Shown: one piece after another, positions 54,340-63,661 of the stretch
Position numbering within the stretch: the first letter of the stretch is position 1
Layout of the letters: every line of letters starts with the position of its first letter
DNA from: Sediminibacterium sp.
GTDB lineage: Bacteria > Bacteroidota > Bacteroidia > Chitinophagales > Chitinophagaceae
NCBI GenBank assembly: GCA_030726065.1
Contig: JANREK010000035.1
Location: forward strand, 1-64,000
Direction of reading: 5' to 3'
DNA: 64,000 bases
Translations under genes and position numbers: made by a program
Notes under the pieces: generated by a model
Told to the model about the DNA's origin: nothing
What the model saw: the letters and a program-made list of their open reading frames with translations, nothing else
Database searches by the model: none

Positions 54340-54403
54340 TGTATTTTTTTTGAATGGAAAATTAAAACTATTCTACTAACTTTGAGTCGTAAAGGAATTA
54401 ATT

Positions 54404-54982
54404 ATGAAAAATTGTTTTGTTTTCGGGTTGTTAATATTGGTGAATAGTTTAGTGGCCCAAGGGTATAAAAGATACGATAGTACCTTAAAAATTGGCAAAG
54501 CCGGATTTAAAATATTTTGTTTAAATAAAACACCAGATCGTAATACCTTAACTATACGCCCGATTGGTTTTAAATCAGAAGCAAGAGAAGCGTCATTGGA
54601 AATTAAAGCAAGGGTATTGTCTGCTGAAATTGATGATTTAAACAATGACGGATTCCCTGAAGTAATTATTTTTATTGAAGAACCTAAGGGAAATAAATCA
54701 TTGTTCTGCATAAGTTCCAAGGAAAATGAGCGTATGGAGCCTGTTTATTTTCCTGATATTAAAGATGATATGAGATTAAGTAAAGGCTATCGGGGAGCCG
54801 ATGAATTTAGATTACTGGAAGGCGTGTTGTTTAGAAAATTTCCAGTTTTTGAATCCGATACTGCAATCAAAGCGCCCACTAATAAAGTGCGACAAATTCT
54901 ATATCGTGTAATCGCTGGAGAACAGGGTAGTTGGAAGTTTAAATCTTTCAAGGATTTTGATATGAATGCAGAAGTCAAATAA
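54404..54982 (+). CDS. Exported protein, possible PliI-type lysozyme inhibitor
   Basis: A 192-residue protein with a signal peptide (1-18, ending LVAQ). The mature part has the pattern I associate with PliI (inhibitor of I-type lysozyme) relatives in Bacteroidota: EIKARVLSAEIDDLNNDGFPEVIIFI (about 66-91, an Asp-rich FG-GAP-like loop), PDIKDDMRLSKGYRGADEFRLLEGVLFRKFPVF and a last strand EQGSWKFKSF. Target and activity are inferred by resemblance only. A TAACTTTG -7 element is at about 54374. It is divergent from the epimerase-like gene. Confidence 0.5.
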   Translation: MKNCFVFGLLILVNSLVAQGYKRYDSTLKIGKAGFKIFCLNKTPDRNTLTIRPIGFKSEAREASLEIKARVLSAEIDDLNNDGFPEVIIFIEEPKGNKSLFCISSKENERMEPVYFPDIKDDMRLSKGYRGADEFRLLEGVLFRKFPVFESDTAIKAPTNKVRQILYRVIAGEQGSWKFKSFKDFDMNAEVK

Positions 54983-55032
54983 AGGGCTAGCATCTTCTTC
55001 CTATTTATATACATTACAAATTCGCAACTTTA

Positions 55033-57228
55033 CTATTGCCCATGGGTAATCATTATTTTCCCTACTGCTTTTTCAATGCCTAGTTCATCCCTTGCAAATA
55101 CAAGATATATGCCTGTGGCAACTTTATTTCCATCATAAGTTTTACCATCCCAAATAGCTTGGCCTCCTAAAGCCCTAGTTTGATAGACTAATTTTCCACT
55201 AAGTGATGTTATTTTTACAATTGCGTTTTCTACCAATCCCCGCATCGCAATAGGACCATTGTAATTGGGCGAAATGGGATTGGGGAAAATATTGATTTGT
55301 TGCATCGGTGTTGCGCCTGATGTAGCCGTACTACGATAACTAGCCATTTGTTGGGCAGTATTAAAAAAAACTTCACCAGTAGTAGGCGAGATTATAATTT
55401 GACGAATGGTGTCATTCGGTAACGGACTATTGTTTTTGGTAAATCTTTCTATAATTTCTGTGCCATCGCTGCTTAATAACCAGGTGCCATTGTTAGTGCC
55501 TACCCATTTCCGGTTAGCGCCATCTGCAATGATACAATTCACATTTTCTTTTTGAAACAGTAATCCTGCAAATCCATTGTTGTTTTTAATTTGTGGCAAA
55601 TAGGCCTTGCATGTATTTATTTCATTGCAATCAAAAAGACCAATACCATTGTTGGTACCAACCCACATAGTACCATTTTTATCATCCATCATACTGGTCA
55701 CTGTACTACTGGGTAAATTATTATTATAGGTATTAATGATACTCCATTTTTCGCCAGTGGCATTTGGGTTATAGACCATAATACCTTGGTATTTTGGTGC
55801 AATCATCCATGCCTGCCCTTGCTGGTTAATGAACATCTTATTGATACCATTTAGGGAAAGGGTATTGGGAGGCGTTATTAATTTCCAATTATTATTTTGT
55901 CTTTGTAAAATTCCTTGACCTTCTAATAATGTCCAAAGGGTACCATCACTACTAAATTGAATATTACTGTAAATCCCTTTAAAGGCCGCTGGGCTAGCTT
56001 GTTCCGTGGTCCCTTTGTCGTTGTTGAATTTTAATAGGCCATCGCTACTGGTCAGCCAAATAGCACCATCGATGGGGTCCACAGCACTTGAATAACAAAT
56101 CGGTAAATTTTTATTACTGATTGAATTTATATTTTTCCATCCATCTTCATTATAAATACTAAATCCTGCATCAGCGCCACCAAATGGCGCAATCAAATAT
56201 TTCGAGTTGATAAAAATCTGGCCATTGATATTCCCAGCGGGTCCGCCCAGGGGTATCCATTGGGTACTTGTGTTTTTAAGTAGTAGCCCATTTGCACTAT
56301 CTGCTAACCAAATATTATTTTCATCAAATAAAAAATCAACGGGGTTTGATAAATACATTGAATCAAGGATACGGGTGCTTGTTTTATCTGCATTCACTTT
56401 AAGCAATCCTCCTTTATTCCCATTACTAAAACTGACATACAATCCATCCTTATTTATTACTATTTTTTTAATTTGACCAGTATTCAAATTAAAGTAAGGT
56501 GTTTTTACTGGAAGCTGATAAATACTATTTGCACTCGCACTATAAACGATATTGTTATACTGGGATATTTTATTAATACCTAAATTATTATAGTCACTAT
56601 TATTTTGCCATTGATTCGCTGTTATCCAATTGTTTTTTAATGGGCAGGTCCAAATGCCATTTTCGGTGGCCGCATATAATACATCCTGCGCGCTTACTAT
56701 TTGAAAAGTTTTCGTGACTTGCCGATTGTTATTGGAAAACCAAGTATCTTTTATTTCATGTTTAATTAAATCTAATACAATAATGCCAAAGTCGGTGGAT
56801 AGTAAAGCCCATTGATTTAATAAGTAAATATGGTTAATTTTTTTACTAGGGTATAAATTGGAAAGTAGTAAATCAGTAATGGCATATACTTGGTCTCCTT
56901 TGACAATGTCTATATTGCTATTGTTATATGCGATAATTAATTGTGATTGTGCATCATCCCAAGCAGAACAAGCAATCGAGATATCATGAAGTCCAGAAGA
57001 TTTACCCAATAGTGCAACTTTATTAGTTGCTGTAATTGAAAAAACTTGTTGTGTAGTTGCGCCAATGATCTTTTTATTTCCATTTGAACTATTGGCTATT
57101 CCTAATTGTGTAACAGAACGATTATTATAATGTTCTCTCCACTGTCCAATGCCGCCCAGAACACTTTGCCCACTACTTATAATGGCGAAGCTTATAAATA
57201 AAATTAAAAATGATAACCGCTGAAGCAT
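55033..57228 (-). CDS. porZ: Type IX secretion protein PorZ
   Basis: A 731-residue exported protein (signal peptide about 1-20, ending SSGQ). It begins GIGQWREHYNNRSVTQLG, the entry to two beta-propellers (about 45-640, with repeated NGIWT, NGLLKF, GTMWVGTNNGIG and RKWVGTNNGTW blades), and ends in a C-terminal sorting-domain-like module (INIFPNPISPN...GKLVYQT...GNKVATGIYLV, about 645-731). PorZ delivers anionic LPS to the surface attachment complex of the type IX system. The GH3 fusion gene lies just upstream on the same strand. Confidence 0.85.
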   Translation of the reverse strand: MLQRLSFLILFISFAIISSGQSVLGGIGQWREHYNNRSVTQLGIANSSNGNKKIIGATTQQVFSITATNKVALLGKSSGLHDISIACSAWDDAQSQLIIAYNNSNIDIVKGDQVYAITDLLLSNLYPSKKINHIYLLNQWALLSTDFGIIVLDLIKHEIKDTWFSNNNRQVTKTFQIVSAQDVLYAATENGIWTCPLKNNWITANQWQNNSDYNNLGINKISQYNNIVYSASANSIYQLPVKTPYFNLNTGQIKKIVINKDGLYVSFSNGNKGGLLKVNADKTSTRILDSMYLSNPVDFLFDENNIWLADSANGLLLKNTSTQWIPLGGPAGNINGQIFINSKYLIAPFGGADAGFSIYNEDGWKNINSISNKNLPICYSSAVDPIDGAIWLTSSDGLLKFNNDKGTTEQASPAAFKGIYSNIQFSSDGTLWTLLEGQGILQRQNNNWKLITPPNTLSLNGINKMFINQQGQAWMIAPKYQGIMVYNPNATGEKWSIINTYNNNLPSSTVTSMMDDKNGTMWVGTNNGIGLFDCNEINTCKAYLPQIKNNNGFAGLLFQKENVNCIIADGANRKWVGTNNGTWLLSSDGTEIIERFTKNNSPLPNDTIRQIIISPTTGEVFFNTAQQMASYRSTATSGATPMQQINIFPNPISPNYNGPIAMRGLVENAIVKITSLSGKLVYQTRALGGQAIWDGKTYDGNKVATGIYLVFARDELGIEKAVGKIMITHGQ

Positions 57229-57246
57229 TATATTTTTATTTGGTAA

Positions 57247-60147
57247 TTATTTTTTTTCAAGGGCACTGTAAATGGCTTCTTGAATTTTTGGGCGAAGGCT
57301 TAATTTACTATATGCTTTATTATTACGTGTTGGATATACGCGATTTCCTAAAAATATATACAACAATCCATTATCTGGATCCGCCCAAACACAAGGGCCT
57401 GTAAAACCAGTATGGCCAAATGTGGAAAGAGATACGCTTGCGCTTGGATAGGGATCCTTTAAACTCGAATTGTTTTTTTCAGGTTTATCAAAGCCCAAAC
57501 CACGTCGGCTATTTTCGGTATTGTAAGCCGTGAAAATTTCAATGGTGCCAGGGTTGAAGTATTTTTTACCTTCCCATTCACCCTTATTCAAAAGCATTTC
57601 ATATAATTTAGCTAAATCAGTCGCGTTGCTAAATAAACCCGCATGTCCCGCAATGCCACCCATGACGGAAGCGCCTTCGTCATGTACTGTTCCCTGAATC
57701 AATTCATGTCGATAGTAGTCGTCCACCTCGGTAGCAGCGATTTTATCGATACTTGTTTTTTGTAATGGTAAAAATCCTGTTGATTTCATACCTAGTGGGG
57801 CGTAAAAATTTTGCGTAGTGTATTCATTCAAATCCATACCCGAAACTTCTTCAACTATTTGACCTAGAAAAATAAAATCATTATCGCTATATACATATTT
57901 ACCTGGGGTAGTTATGGGGCTATTTAATATTTTATTTTTTATGGTATCCATCCAGTTGTCCTGTAAGTATTTGGTAGGTGTGATCATTTGATGGTGCGTT
58001 TGATCGCTAACGGACACCACTAAATTATTGACAAATCCACCAGCCGGGTTAACTAAGAATTCATAAAATTTAATGAATGGAAATAAGCCAGCTTGGTGTA
58101 AAAGCAAATCCTTTAATGTAATTTTTGCTTTTTCATTTCCAACCACCCAAGGCAGGTAATCACCAATCGTTTTATTAATATCCACCTTTCCTTCCTCGAC
58201 TAATTTCATTATTGAAACGGTGGTCGCACTTACTTTAGTAACAGAAGCCAAATCATAGCTTGTTTCTAAAGTTACTGGGGCTGAATTTTCGCCTGCTATT
58301 TTACCATAGGCTTTGTTAAAAACAATTTTGTTATTTTTTGCTACTAAAACCTGACAACCAGGAATTGCTTTTTTTTGTATCGCATCGGCAACTATAGAAT
58401 CAATCACATTTAATTTTTCAATATTAATTCCTAATGGTGCTTCTAGTGATTCCTTTTTTGTGTAAATCGGACTTGTTTCAATAGTGTAAGTTTCACCCAT
58501 GGGTAAATTATCACTAATGGTTACCGGCAGCGTTCCGGTTGCTTGAATTTTACCTTCCAACCAATCCATTGCTGCATGCTGGGTATAGGCGTTATCCTCG
58601 AAGGTAAATAGTATATTTTTTATTTTATCGAAATCGGCAACTGCATAGGGATTGCCAAAAATAAGGTGCACCCAGTTTGCTGGATGATTTTCATTTAAGA
58701 AGTTAATATAGGCAGTCGGAATCTCAAAATGCTTTGCAGGACGGCGATTGTAACTATCTAGGCCAATCATTACCTGATCAAATTCGGCTAATGTTTGACT
58801 AAGGCTACTCATTTTATTAGTATCACTCACGCCTACATAAATTATTTTCACTTTGTATTGCTCAGCCAATTGCTTTGTTAAGCTATTTTCTTGTGATTGA
58901 TTTAATGCGACATACACCATTTTTTTATTTTTATTTAAAATAGGGTGTTGCATATTTCCCTTCAAAAAGGTCAATGATTGCGAAGCCATTTTTTCCTTAA
59001 TTGCAGAAACTGATTTATTTAAGTCCGCAATAATATTTGTAGTATCAATAAAAAGGTCCTTACTTAATCCATGTTTATATTTGGCTGCTAAAACTTTTCG
59101 AACACGATCTTTGATATCTTTTCTACTGATTCTTTTTTCTCTAATTGCGGATCTGATTTTTTTAATGGTTTGATCTATATCACCAGGTAAGCAAAGCATA
59201 TCATTGCCAGCAATAATGGCTTGAACATTCGCTTCTCCTTGCGGAAAATAATTACTAATGGCTTTCATTTCCAATGCATCTGTAACACTTATACCTTTGA
59301 ACCCCAGTTCATTTTTAAGTAATCCATTCACTGCTTTCGGCGATAAGGATGTTGCTAAATTTTTTGTTGCATCAATGAAGGGTACTGACAAGTGCGCCAC
59401 CATAATAGATTCAATACCTGCGTTTATCAATGCCCTGAATGGCACTAATTCCATGCTGTCTAATTGTTCTTTTGTTTTATTAATAATAGGGATGTCTAAA
59501 TGAGAATCCACCGATACATCGCCATGCCCAGGAAAATGTTTTGCCGTTGCCATTACGCCGTTATCCTGCATTCCTTTCATATAGGCAATACTGTAATCAG
59601 TGACAATTTTTTTATTTTGACCAAAGCTTCGATCATTAATTACAGGATTCGCTGGGTTATTATTAATATCAGCATCGGGTGCATAGTTCACTTGTATGCC
59701 TAATCTTTTACATTGTGCGGCGATAGCTGCACCCATTTCATAGACCAAATTACTAGCGGGCATAGCGCCTAAGGAGAGTTGTCTTGGAAACATTTCAACA
59801 CTGTCTAATCGCATACCTACGCCCCATTCTGCATCCATTGTAATTAATAAAGGTGTTTTGGCAATGGATTGATAGTAGTTGGTATGTAAAGCCTCTCTAA
59901 CGGGACCGCCTTGAAAAAAACAGAGGCCACCTACATTGTATTTTTTAATTAAAGACCCGAGTGAATCTACTTTATTGTTATCCCAATTACTATGCGCTCT
60001 GATGATCATGAGCTGCGCAATTTTTTGATTAAAGGAAAGGGAATTATATTTTTTTCTTAGCCATTTTTTTTCATCATTACTTTGTGCGTTAGCTACTTGT
60101 ATCGTCACGAAGGAAATGAATACAATTTGAATAAACTTTTTAAGCAT
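57247..60147 (-). CDS. GH3 beta-N-acetylglucosaminidase fused to serine beta-lactamase-type hydrolase
   Basis: 966 residues from the ATG at 60147 (signal peptide ending VANAQ); the ATG at 60213 would precede the signal with hydrophilic sequence. Residues about 35-400 are glycoside hydrolase family 3 of the NagZ type: KHFPGHGDVSVDSHLDIP and VTDALEMKAI (nucleophile Asp). A second GH3 domain (about 400-590) follows. The last 370 residues are a class C/esterase-type beta-lactamase with S-V-T-K in ASVTKVSAT. The two activities together suggest periplasmic peptidoglycan turnover. It ends 18 bp before porZ. Confidence 0.9.
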   Translation of the reverse strand: MLKKFIQIVFISFVTIQVANAQSNDEKKWLRKKYNSLSFNQKIAQLMIIRAHSNWDNNKVDSLGSLIKKYNVGGLCFFQGGPVREALHTNYYQSIAKTPLLITMDAEWGVGMRLDSVEMFPRQLSLGAMPASNLVYEMGAAIAAQCKRLGIQVNYAPDADINNNPANPVINDRSFGQNKKIVTDYSIAYMKGMQDNGVMATAKHFPGHGDVSVDSHLDIPIINKTKEQLDSMELVPFRALINAGIESIMVAHLSVPFIDATKNLATSLSPKAVNGLLKNELGFKGISVTDALEMKAISNYFPQGEANVQAIIAGNDMLCLPGDIDQTIKKIRSAIREKRISRKDIKDRVRKVLAAKYKHGLSKDLFIDTTNIIADLNKSVSAIKEKMASQSLTFLKGNMQHPILNKNKKMVYVALNQSQENSLTKQLAEQYKVKIIYVGVSDTNKMSSLSQTLAEFDQVMIGLDSYNRRPAKHFEIPTAYINFLNENHPANWVHLIFGNPYAVADFDKIKNILFTFEDNAYTQHAAMDWLEGKIQATGTLPVTISDNLPMGETYTIETSPIYTKKESLEAPLGINIEKLNVIDSIVADAIQKKAIPGCQVLVAKNNKIVFNKAYGKIAGENSAPVTLETSYDLASVTKVSATTVSIMKLVEEGKVDINKTIGDYLPWVVGNEKAKITLKDLLLHQAGLFPFIKFYEFLVNPAGGFVNNLVVSVSDQTHHQMITPTKYLQDNWMDTIKNKILNSPITTPGKYVYSDNDFIFLGQIVEEVSGMDLNEYTTQNFYAPLGMKSTGFLPLQKTSIDKIAATEVDDYYRHELIQGTVHDEGASVMGGIAGHAGLFSNATDLAKLYEMLLNKGEWEGKKYFNPGTIEIFTAYNTENSRRGLGFDKPEKNNSSLKDPYPSASVSLSTFGHTGFTGPCVWADPDNGLLYIFLGNRVYPTRNNKAYSKLSLRPKIQEAIYSALEKK

Positions 60148-60224
60148 AAAACATTTTTTTGTTAAAATCAATCCGGGGCTCGTTGTATGATAGTCGGATG
60201 ATAAGTATTGCAATTTAAGGATAA

Positions 60225-60258
60225 AAAAAAGCTTACCCTTGTTTGAGTAAGCTTTTTT
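60225..60258 (-). terminator. Bidirectional terminator after the DUF5606 gene
   Basis: AAAAAAGCTTAC (60225-60236) pairs perfectly with GTAAGCTTTTTT (60247-60258) around a 10-base loop. T runs result on both strands. A second small stem, GACCG/CGGTC, lies just beyond (about 60265-60290). The rest of 60148-60388 shows no further feature. Confidence 0.85.
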
Positions 60259-60388
60259 ATTAGGTGACCGGTGTGTACAACGTTCGGTCGAATATTTTTT
60301 ATCCGTGAAGAAGGGACCCCAATGTTTTGAAACCTAAACTTTTATTTCATAGGGGTATACATTGCGATTTCCTCAGGACTAAATTGGC

Positions 60389-60805
60389 TTATGCCTTTTC
60401 TTCTTCTTCCACATCTTCGTCTGCAGGTAACACTGGTTCAACACCTGCTTTTTGAAGTTGGGCAAACCATTTCACCATCTTCTTCATATCGCTAGGGTAA
60501 ACGCGTTCAAAATCCATCTTTGCATACACTTTTTTAAAGTAAGCTAGTGTCGCTTTTGGGTCCTTTTCGTCGGGTAATTTATCCTTTGATTTACCCATTT
60601 CAATAAATATTTCCGCTAGGAACACATTATCGTGGGTCGTGAACACTTCAATACTTTCCAAATGAGAGAATTGGTGTGCTCTTGAGCTAATGAATTGAGT
60701 GGTATTGTTTTCGAGTGATCTTGCGATGGCGCCGTCACTTTTACTAGTCAATAATTCGAATAAACCTGACATACCTGAGACCAAGATCAATTTGTTGTAT
60801 TCCAT
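60389..60805 (-). CDS. DUF5606 family protein
   Basis: A 138-residue soluble protein starting MEYNKLILVSGMSGLFELLTSKSDGAIARSL, with FISSRAHQFSHLESIEVFTT and FERVYPSDMKKMVKWF. These match my recollection of DUF5606, a Bacteroidota-specific family with a small beta-rich N-terminal domain. The C-terminus is a long acidic tail (PADEDVEEEEKA). Function unknown. It is divergent from the DegT gene; the intervening 95 bp must hold both promoters. Confidence 0.78.
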   Translation of the reverse strand: MEYNKLILVSGMSGLFELLTSKSDGAIARSLENNTTQFISSRAHQFSHLESIEVFTTHDNVFLAEIFIEMGKSKDKLPDEKDPKATLAYFKKVYAKMDFERVYPSDMKKMVKWFAQLQKAGVEPVLPADEDVEEEEKA

Positions 60806-60900
60806 ATAAACGGTGCGTTTTTTTTACGGGCGCAAATTACTGAAAAACACCCAATTTTCATTTTTTAAACTACCTTTGTTTATCATAAAAAATCAAGCAT

Positions 60901-62100
60901 ATGCCTGGGTTTGAATTATTTGGGGAAGAAGAAAAAAAACAAGTAAATGAGGTCTTGGAAACCGGAATTCTGATGCGTTATGGCTTTGACGGGCCAAGAA
61001 ATGGAATGTGGAAATCCAAAGAGCTAGAAGCTGCAGTATGCAGCACTTTTGGCGCACAATATGCACAACTTACCTCTAGTGGAACCGCTGCCTTGACAAC
61101 AGCGATGGCTGCCTTAGGCGTGGGTGTTGGAGACGAGGTAATTATGCCTGCTTTTACCTTTGTAGCAAGTTTCGAAGCAATATTAAGTATGGGTGCCATT
61201 CCGGTATTGGTTGATATTGATGAAAGCTTGACTTTGTCGCCAGCTGCTGTAAAAGCAGCGATTACGCCGAAAACAAAGTGTGTGATGCCAGTACATATGT
61301 GTGGCAGTATGGCAGATATGGATGCATTGGTGGCGATTTGTAAAGAACACAATTTGATTTTACTAGAAGATGCTTGTCAAAGTATCGGAGGAACATATAA
61401 AGGAAAACATTTGGGTACCATTGGTCATGCAGGTACTTTCTCTTTTGATTTTGTTAAAACAATCACTTGTGGGGAAGGGGGCGTAGTGATGACCAATGAT
61501 GAGGATGTATATACCAAATCGGATGCATTTACCGATCATGGACACGATCACTTAGGGGTAGACAGAGGTGCAGATTTACATCCAGCATTGGGATATAATT
61601 TCCGTATTAGTGAATTACATGCAGCGGTGGGTTTGGCGCAAATAAAAAAATTAGCTACTTTTTTAGCAATTCAAAGAAAGAATAATCAAATTTTACGCTC
61701 TTATTTAGAACAGGTACCAGGCATTCAATTTAGGGTAGTGCCCGATCGGGAAGGGGATAGCGGAAGCTTCTTAACTTGGTTCTTGCCAAGCCAAGCCCAT
61801 ACTGAAAAAGCCATTGCTGCTTTTAAGGAAGCCGGCATATTTGCAGGTAATTTTTATTGGTTTGCAAATAATTGGCACTATATCAGGAAATGGGATCATT
61901 TAAAAAATGCGACTAGTTTATACCCATTGTCTGAAGCGCAACAAAATGCATTGATTGCATTACAACATGCTGATTTTTCAAAAAGTGATGCGATTATGAG
62001 TAAATGTATTTCTACTGCAATTAGTTTGTTGTGGACGGAAGAACAAGTACATGAAAAGGGTGCTAAATTTTTACAGGTGTTACAACAAACACTTTCCTAA
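60901..62100 (+). CDS. DegT/DnrJ/EryC1/StrS aminotransferase
   Basis: A 399-residue PLP-dependent sugar aminotransferase-type protein. Motifs: MPGFELFGEEEKKQVNEVL at the N-terminus, LTSSGTAALTTAMAALGVG, EVIMPAFTFVAS, LLEDACQSIGG and SFDFVKTITCGEGGVVM with the PLP-binding Lys. It would transfer an amino group to a ketosugar nucleotide or related ketone. No sugar-nucleotide gene lies next to it, so the substrate is open. A TACCTTTG -7-like element lies about 30 bases upstream. rpoN starts 12 bp after its stop. Confidence 0.88.
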   Translation: MPGFELFGEEEKKQVNEVLETGILMRYGFDGPRNGMWKSKELEAAVCSTFGAQYAQLTSSGTAALTTAMAALGVGVGDEVIMPAFTFVASFEAILSMGAIPVLVDIDESLTLSPAAVKAAITPKTKCVMPVHMCGSMADMDALVAICKEHNLILLEDACQSIGGTYKGKHLGTIGHAGTFSFDFVKTITCGEGGVVMTNDEDVYTKSDAFTDHGHDHLGVDRGADLHPALGYNFRISELHAAVGLAQIKKLATFLAIQRKNNQILRSYLEQVPGIQFRVVPDREGDSGSFLTWFLPSQAHTEKAIAAFKEAGIFAGNFYWFANNWHYIRKWDHLKNATSLYPLSEAQQNALIALQHADFSKSDAIMSKCISTAISLLWTEEQVHEKGAKFLQVLQQTLS

Positions 62101-62112
62101 AAGTTATCACCC

Positions 62113-63648
62113 ATGTCATTAGGACAGTCATTGCAACAAAGGCAGCTACAGCGTTTATCGCCACAGCAAATTCAATTAATGAAATTGTTGCAAATTCCGT
62201 CTGCGCAAATCGAACAAAGAATTAAAGAAGAGATGGAGGAGAATCCTGCATTGGAAATGAATGCAGATTTATTAGATACGGATACATCAGCGGCAGCAGA
62301 TGATTTAAATGATGAGTTTTTACAAGGGGCTAATGAGGAAGAAGAGGCGGTACCAGTAGATGAGTTTGAAATGAGCAATGAGGATTTAAATGAATATAAT
62401 TATGACGAGGATGTAGCTGATTACAAAACCAAAGATGATTATTACCCAGAATTAGATAATGATGTGGTCATTCCCATTAAAGCGGAAGTGAGTTTGAACG
62501 AGCTATTGATCAATCAGTTGAATATGTTAGCATTAGATGAAACTTCTTTTAAAATAGCAGAACAAATTATAGGGAGTTTAGAAGATGATGGTTATTTGCG
62601 ACGTGCATTAACATCTATTGCTGATGACTTGGCGTTTAAGCAAAGTATGTGGGTGGAGGAAAAAGACATTGAAAAAATCTTAATTCAAGTACAACAATTT
62701 GATCCAGCAGGCATTGCTGCAAGAGATTTGCAGGAGTGTTTATTAATACAATTAAAACGAAAGCAAGCGGATGCCCGAATGGCGAATAGTGTTGATGCAA
62801 ATCCTGCAAGATTGGATCCTATTAAATTGGCGATTGTTGTCATCGAAAAGTATTTCGAAGAATTTACGCGTAAACACTATGATAAAATTCAAAAAAGTTT
62901 GTATTTAAATGAAATTGAAATTAAGGGGGTGCTGCAGCAAATTTTAAATTTAAATCCAAGGCCAGGTGCGGATACTAATGAATCGCATACCTCTGAAATG
63001 TATATTATACCCGATTTTACAGTAGTCATCAATAATGGTATTGTAGAATTGACCTTAAATAGTCGCAATGCGCCTCCCCTAATCATCAGTGATGATTATA
63101 AAATGATGTTAAAGGAGTATGAGCGCGGTAAAAAGCAAGATAAATCTCAAAAGGAAGCCGTATTTTTCATCAAACAAAAAATTGATGCTGCAAAATGGTT
63201 TATTGAAATGATTCAGCAAAGGCAGCAAACCTTATTGAAAACGATGAAAGCGATTTTAGCCCATCAGCAAAGTTTTTTCACCACAGGGGATACCACGCAG
63301 CTGCGTCCTATGATTTTAAAAGATATAGCGGCTGCCACTGGGCTGGACGTGTCAACCGTAAGTAGGGTAGCGAACAGCAAGTATGTACTTACTGAATTCG
63401 GCACTTATTTGTTAAAATATTTTTTTAGTGAATCACTCACCACTGATTCTGGAGAGGAAGTGAGTACGAAGGAAGTGAAAGCTATATTACTTGAATTTAT
63501 TCAACAAGAAGACAAGCACAAACCATTTAGCGACGATGAGCTAACGCATCAGTTGCAGCAAAGGGGGTACAATATTGCGAGACGTACCGTTGCTAAATAC
63601 AGAGAACAATTAAATATTCCTGTTGCCAGATTGCGAAAGGAACTTTAA
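62113..63648 (+). CDS. rpoN: RNA polymerase sigma-54 factor
   Basis: A 511-residue RpoN. Region I is Gln/Leu-rich (SLGQSLQQRQLQRLSPQQIQLMKLLQIP), region II is an acidic stretch (about 55-115), then the core-binding domain, the HTH (LRPMILKDIAAATGLDVSTVSRVANSKYV) and the C-terminal RpoN box ARRTVAKYRE. It recognises -24/-12 promoters and needs AAA+ activators, none of which is in this window. Probably cotranscribed with the aminotransferase gene upstream. Confidence 0.96.
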   Translation: MSLGQSLQQRQLQRLSPQQIQLMKLLQIPSAQIEQRIKEEMEENPALEMNADLLDTDTSAAADDLNDEFLQGANEEEEAVPVDEFEMSNEDLNEYNYDEDVADYKTKDDYYPELDNDVVIPIKAEVSLNELLINQLNMLALDETSFKIAEQIIGSLEDDGYLRRALTSIADDLAFKQSMWVEEKDIEKILIQVQQFDPAGIAARDLQECLLIQLKRKQADARMANSVDANPARLDPIKLAIVVIEKYFEEFTRKHYDKIQKSLYLNEIEIKGVLQQILNLNPRPGADTNESHTSEMYIIPDFTVVINNGIVELTLNSRNAPPLIISDDYKMMLKEYERGKKQDKSQKEAVFFIKQKIDAAKWFIEMIQQRQQTLLKTMKAILAHQQSFFTTGDTTQLRPMILKDIAAATGLDVSTVSRVANSKYVLTEFGTYLLKYFFSESLTTDSGEEVSTKEVKAILLEFIQQEDKHKPFSDDELTHQLQQRGYNIARRTVAKYREQLNIPVARLRKEL

Positions 63649-63661
63649 TCAAATTTAATTT

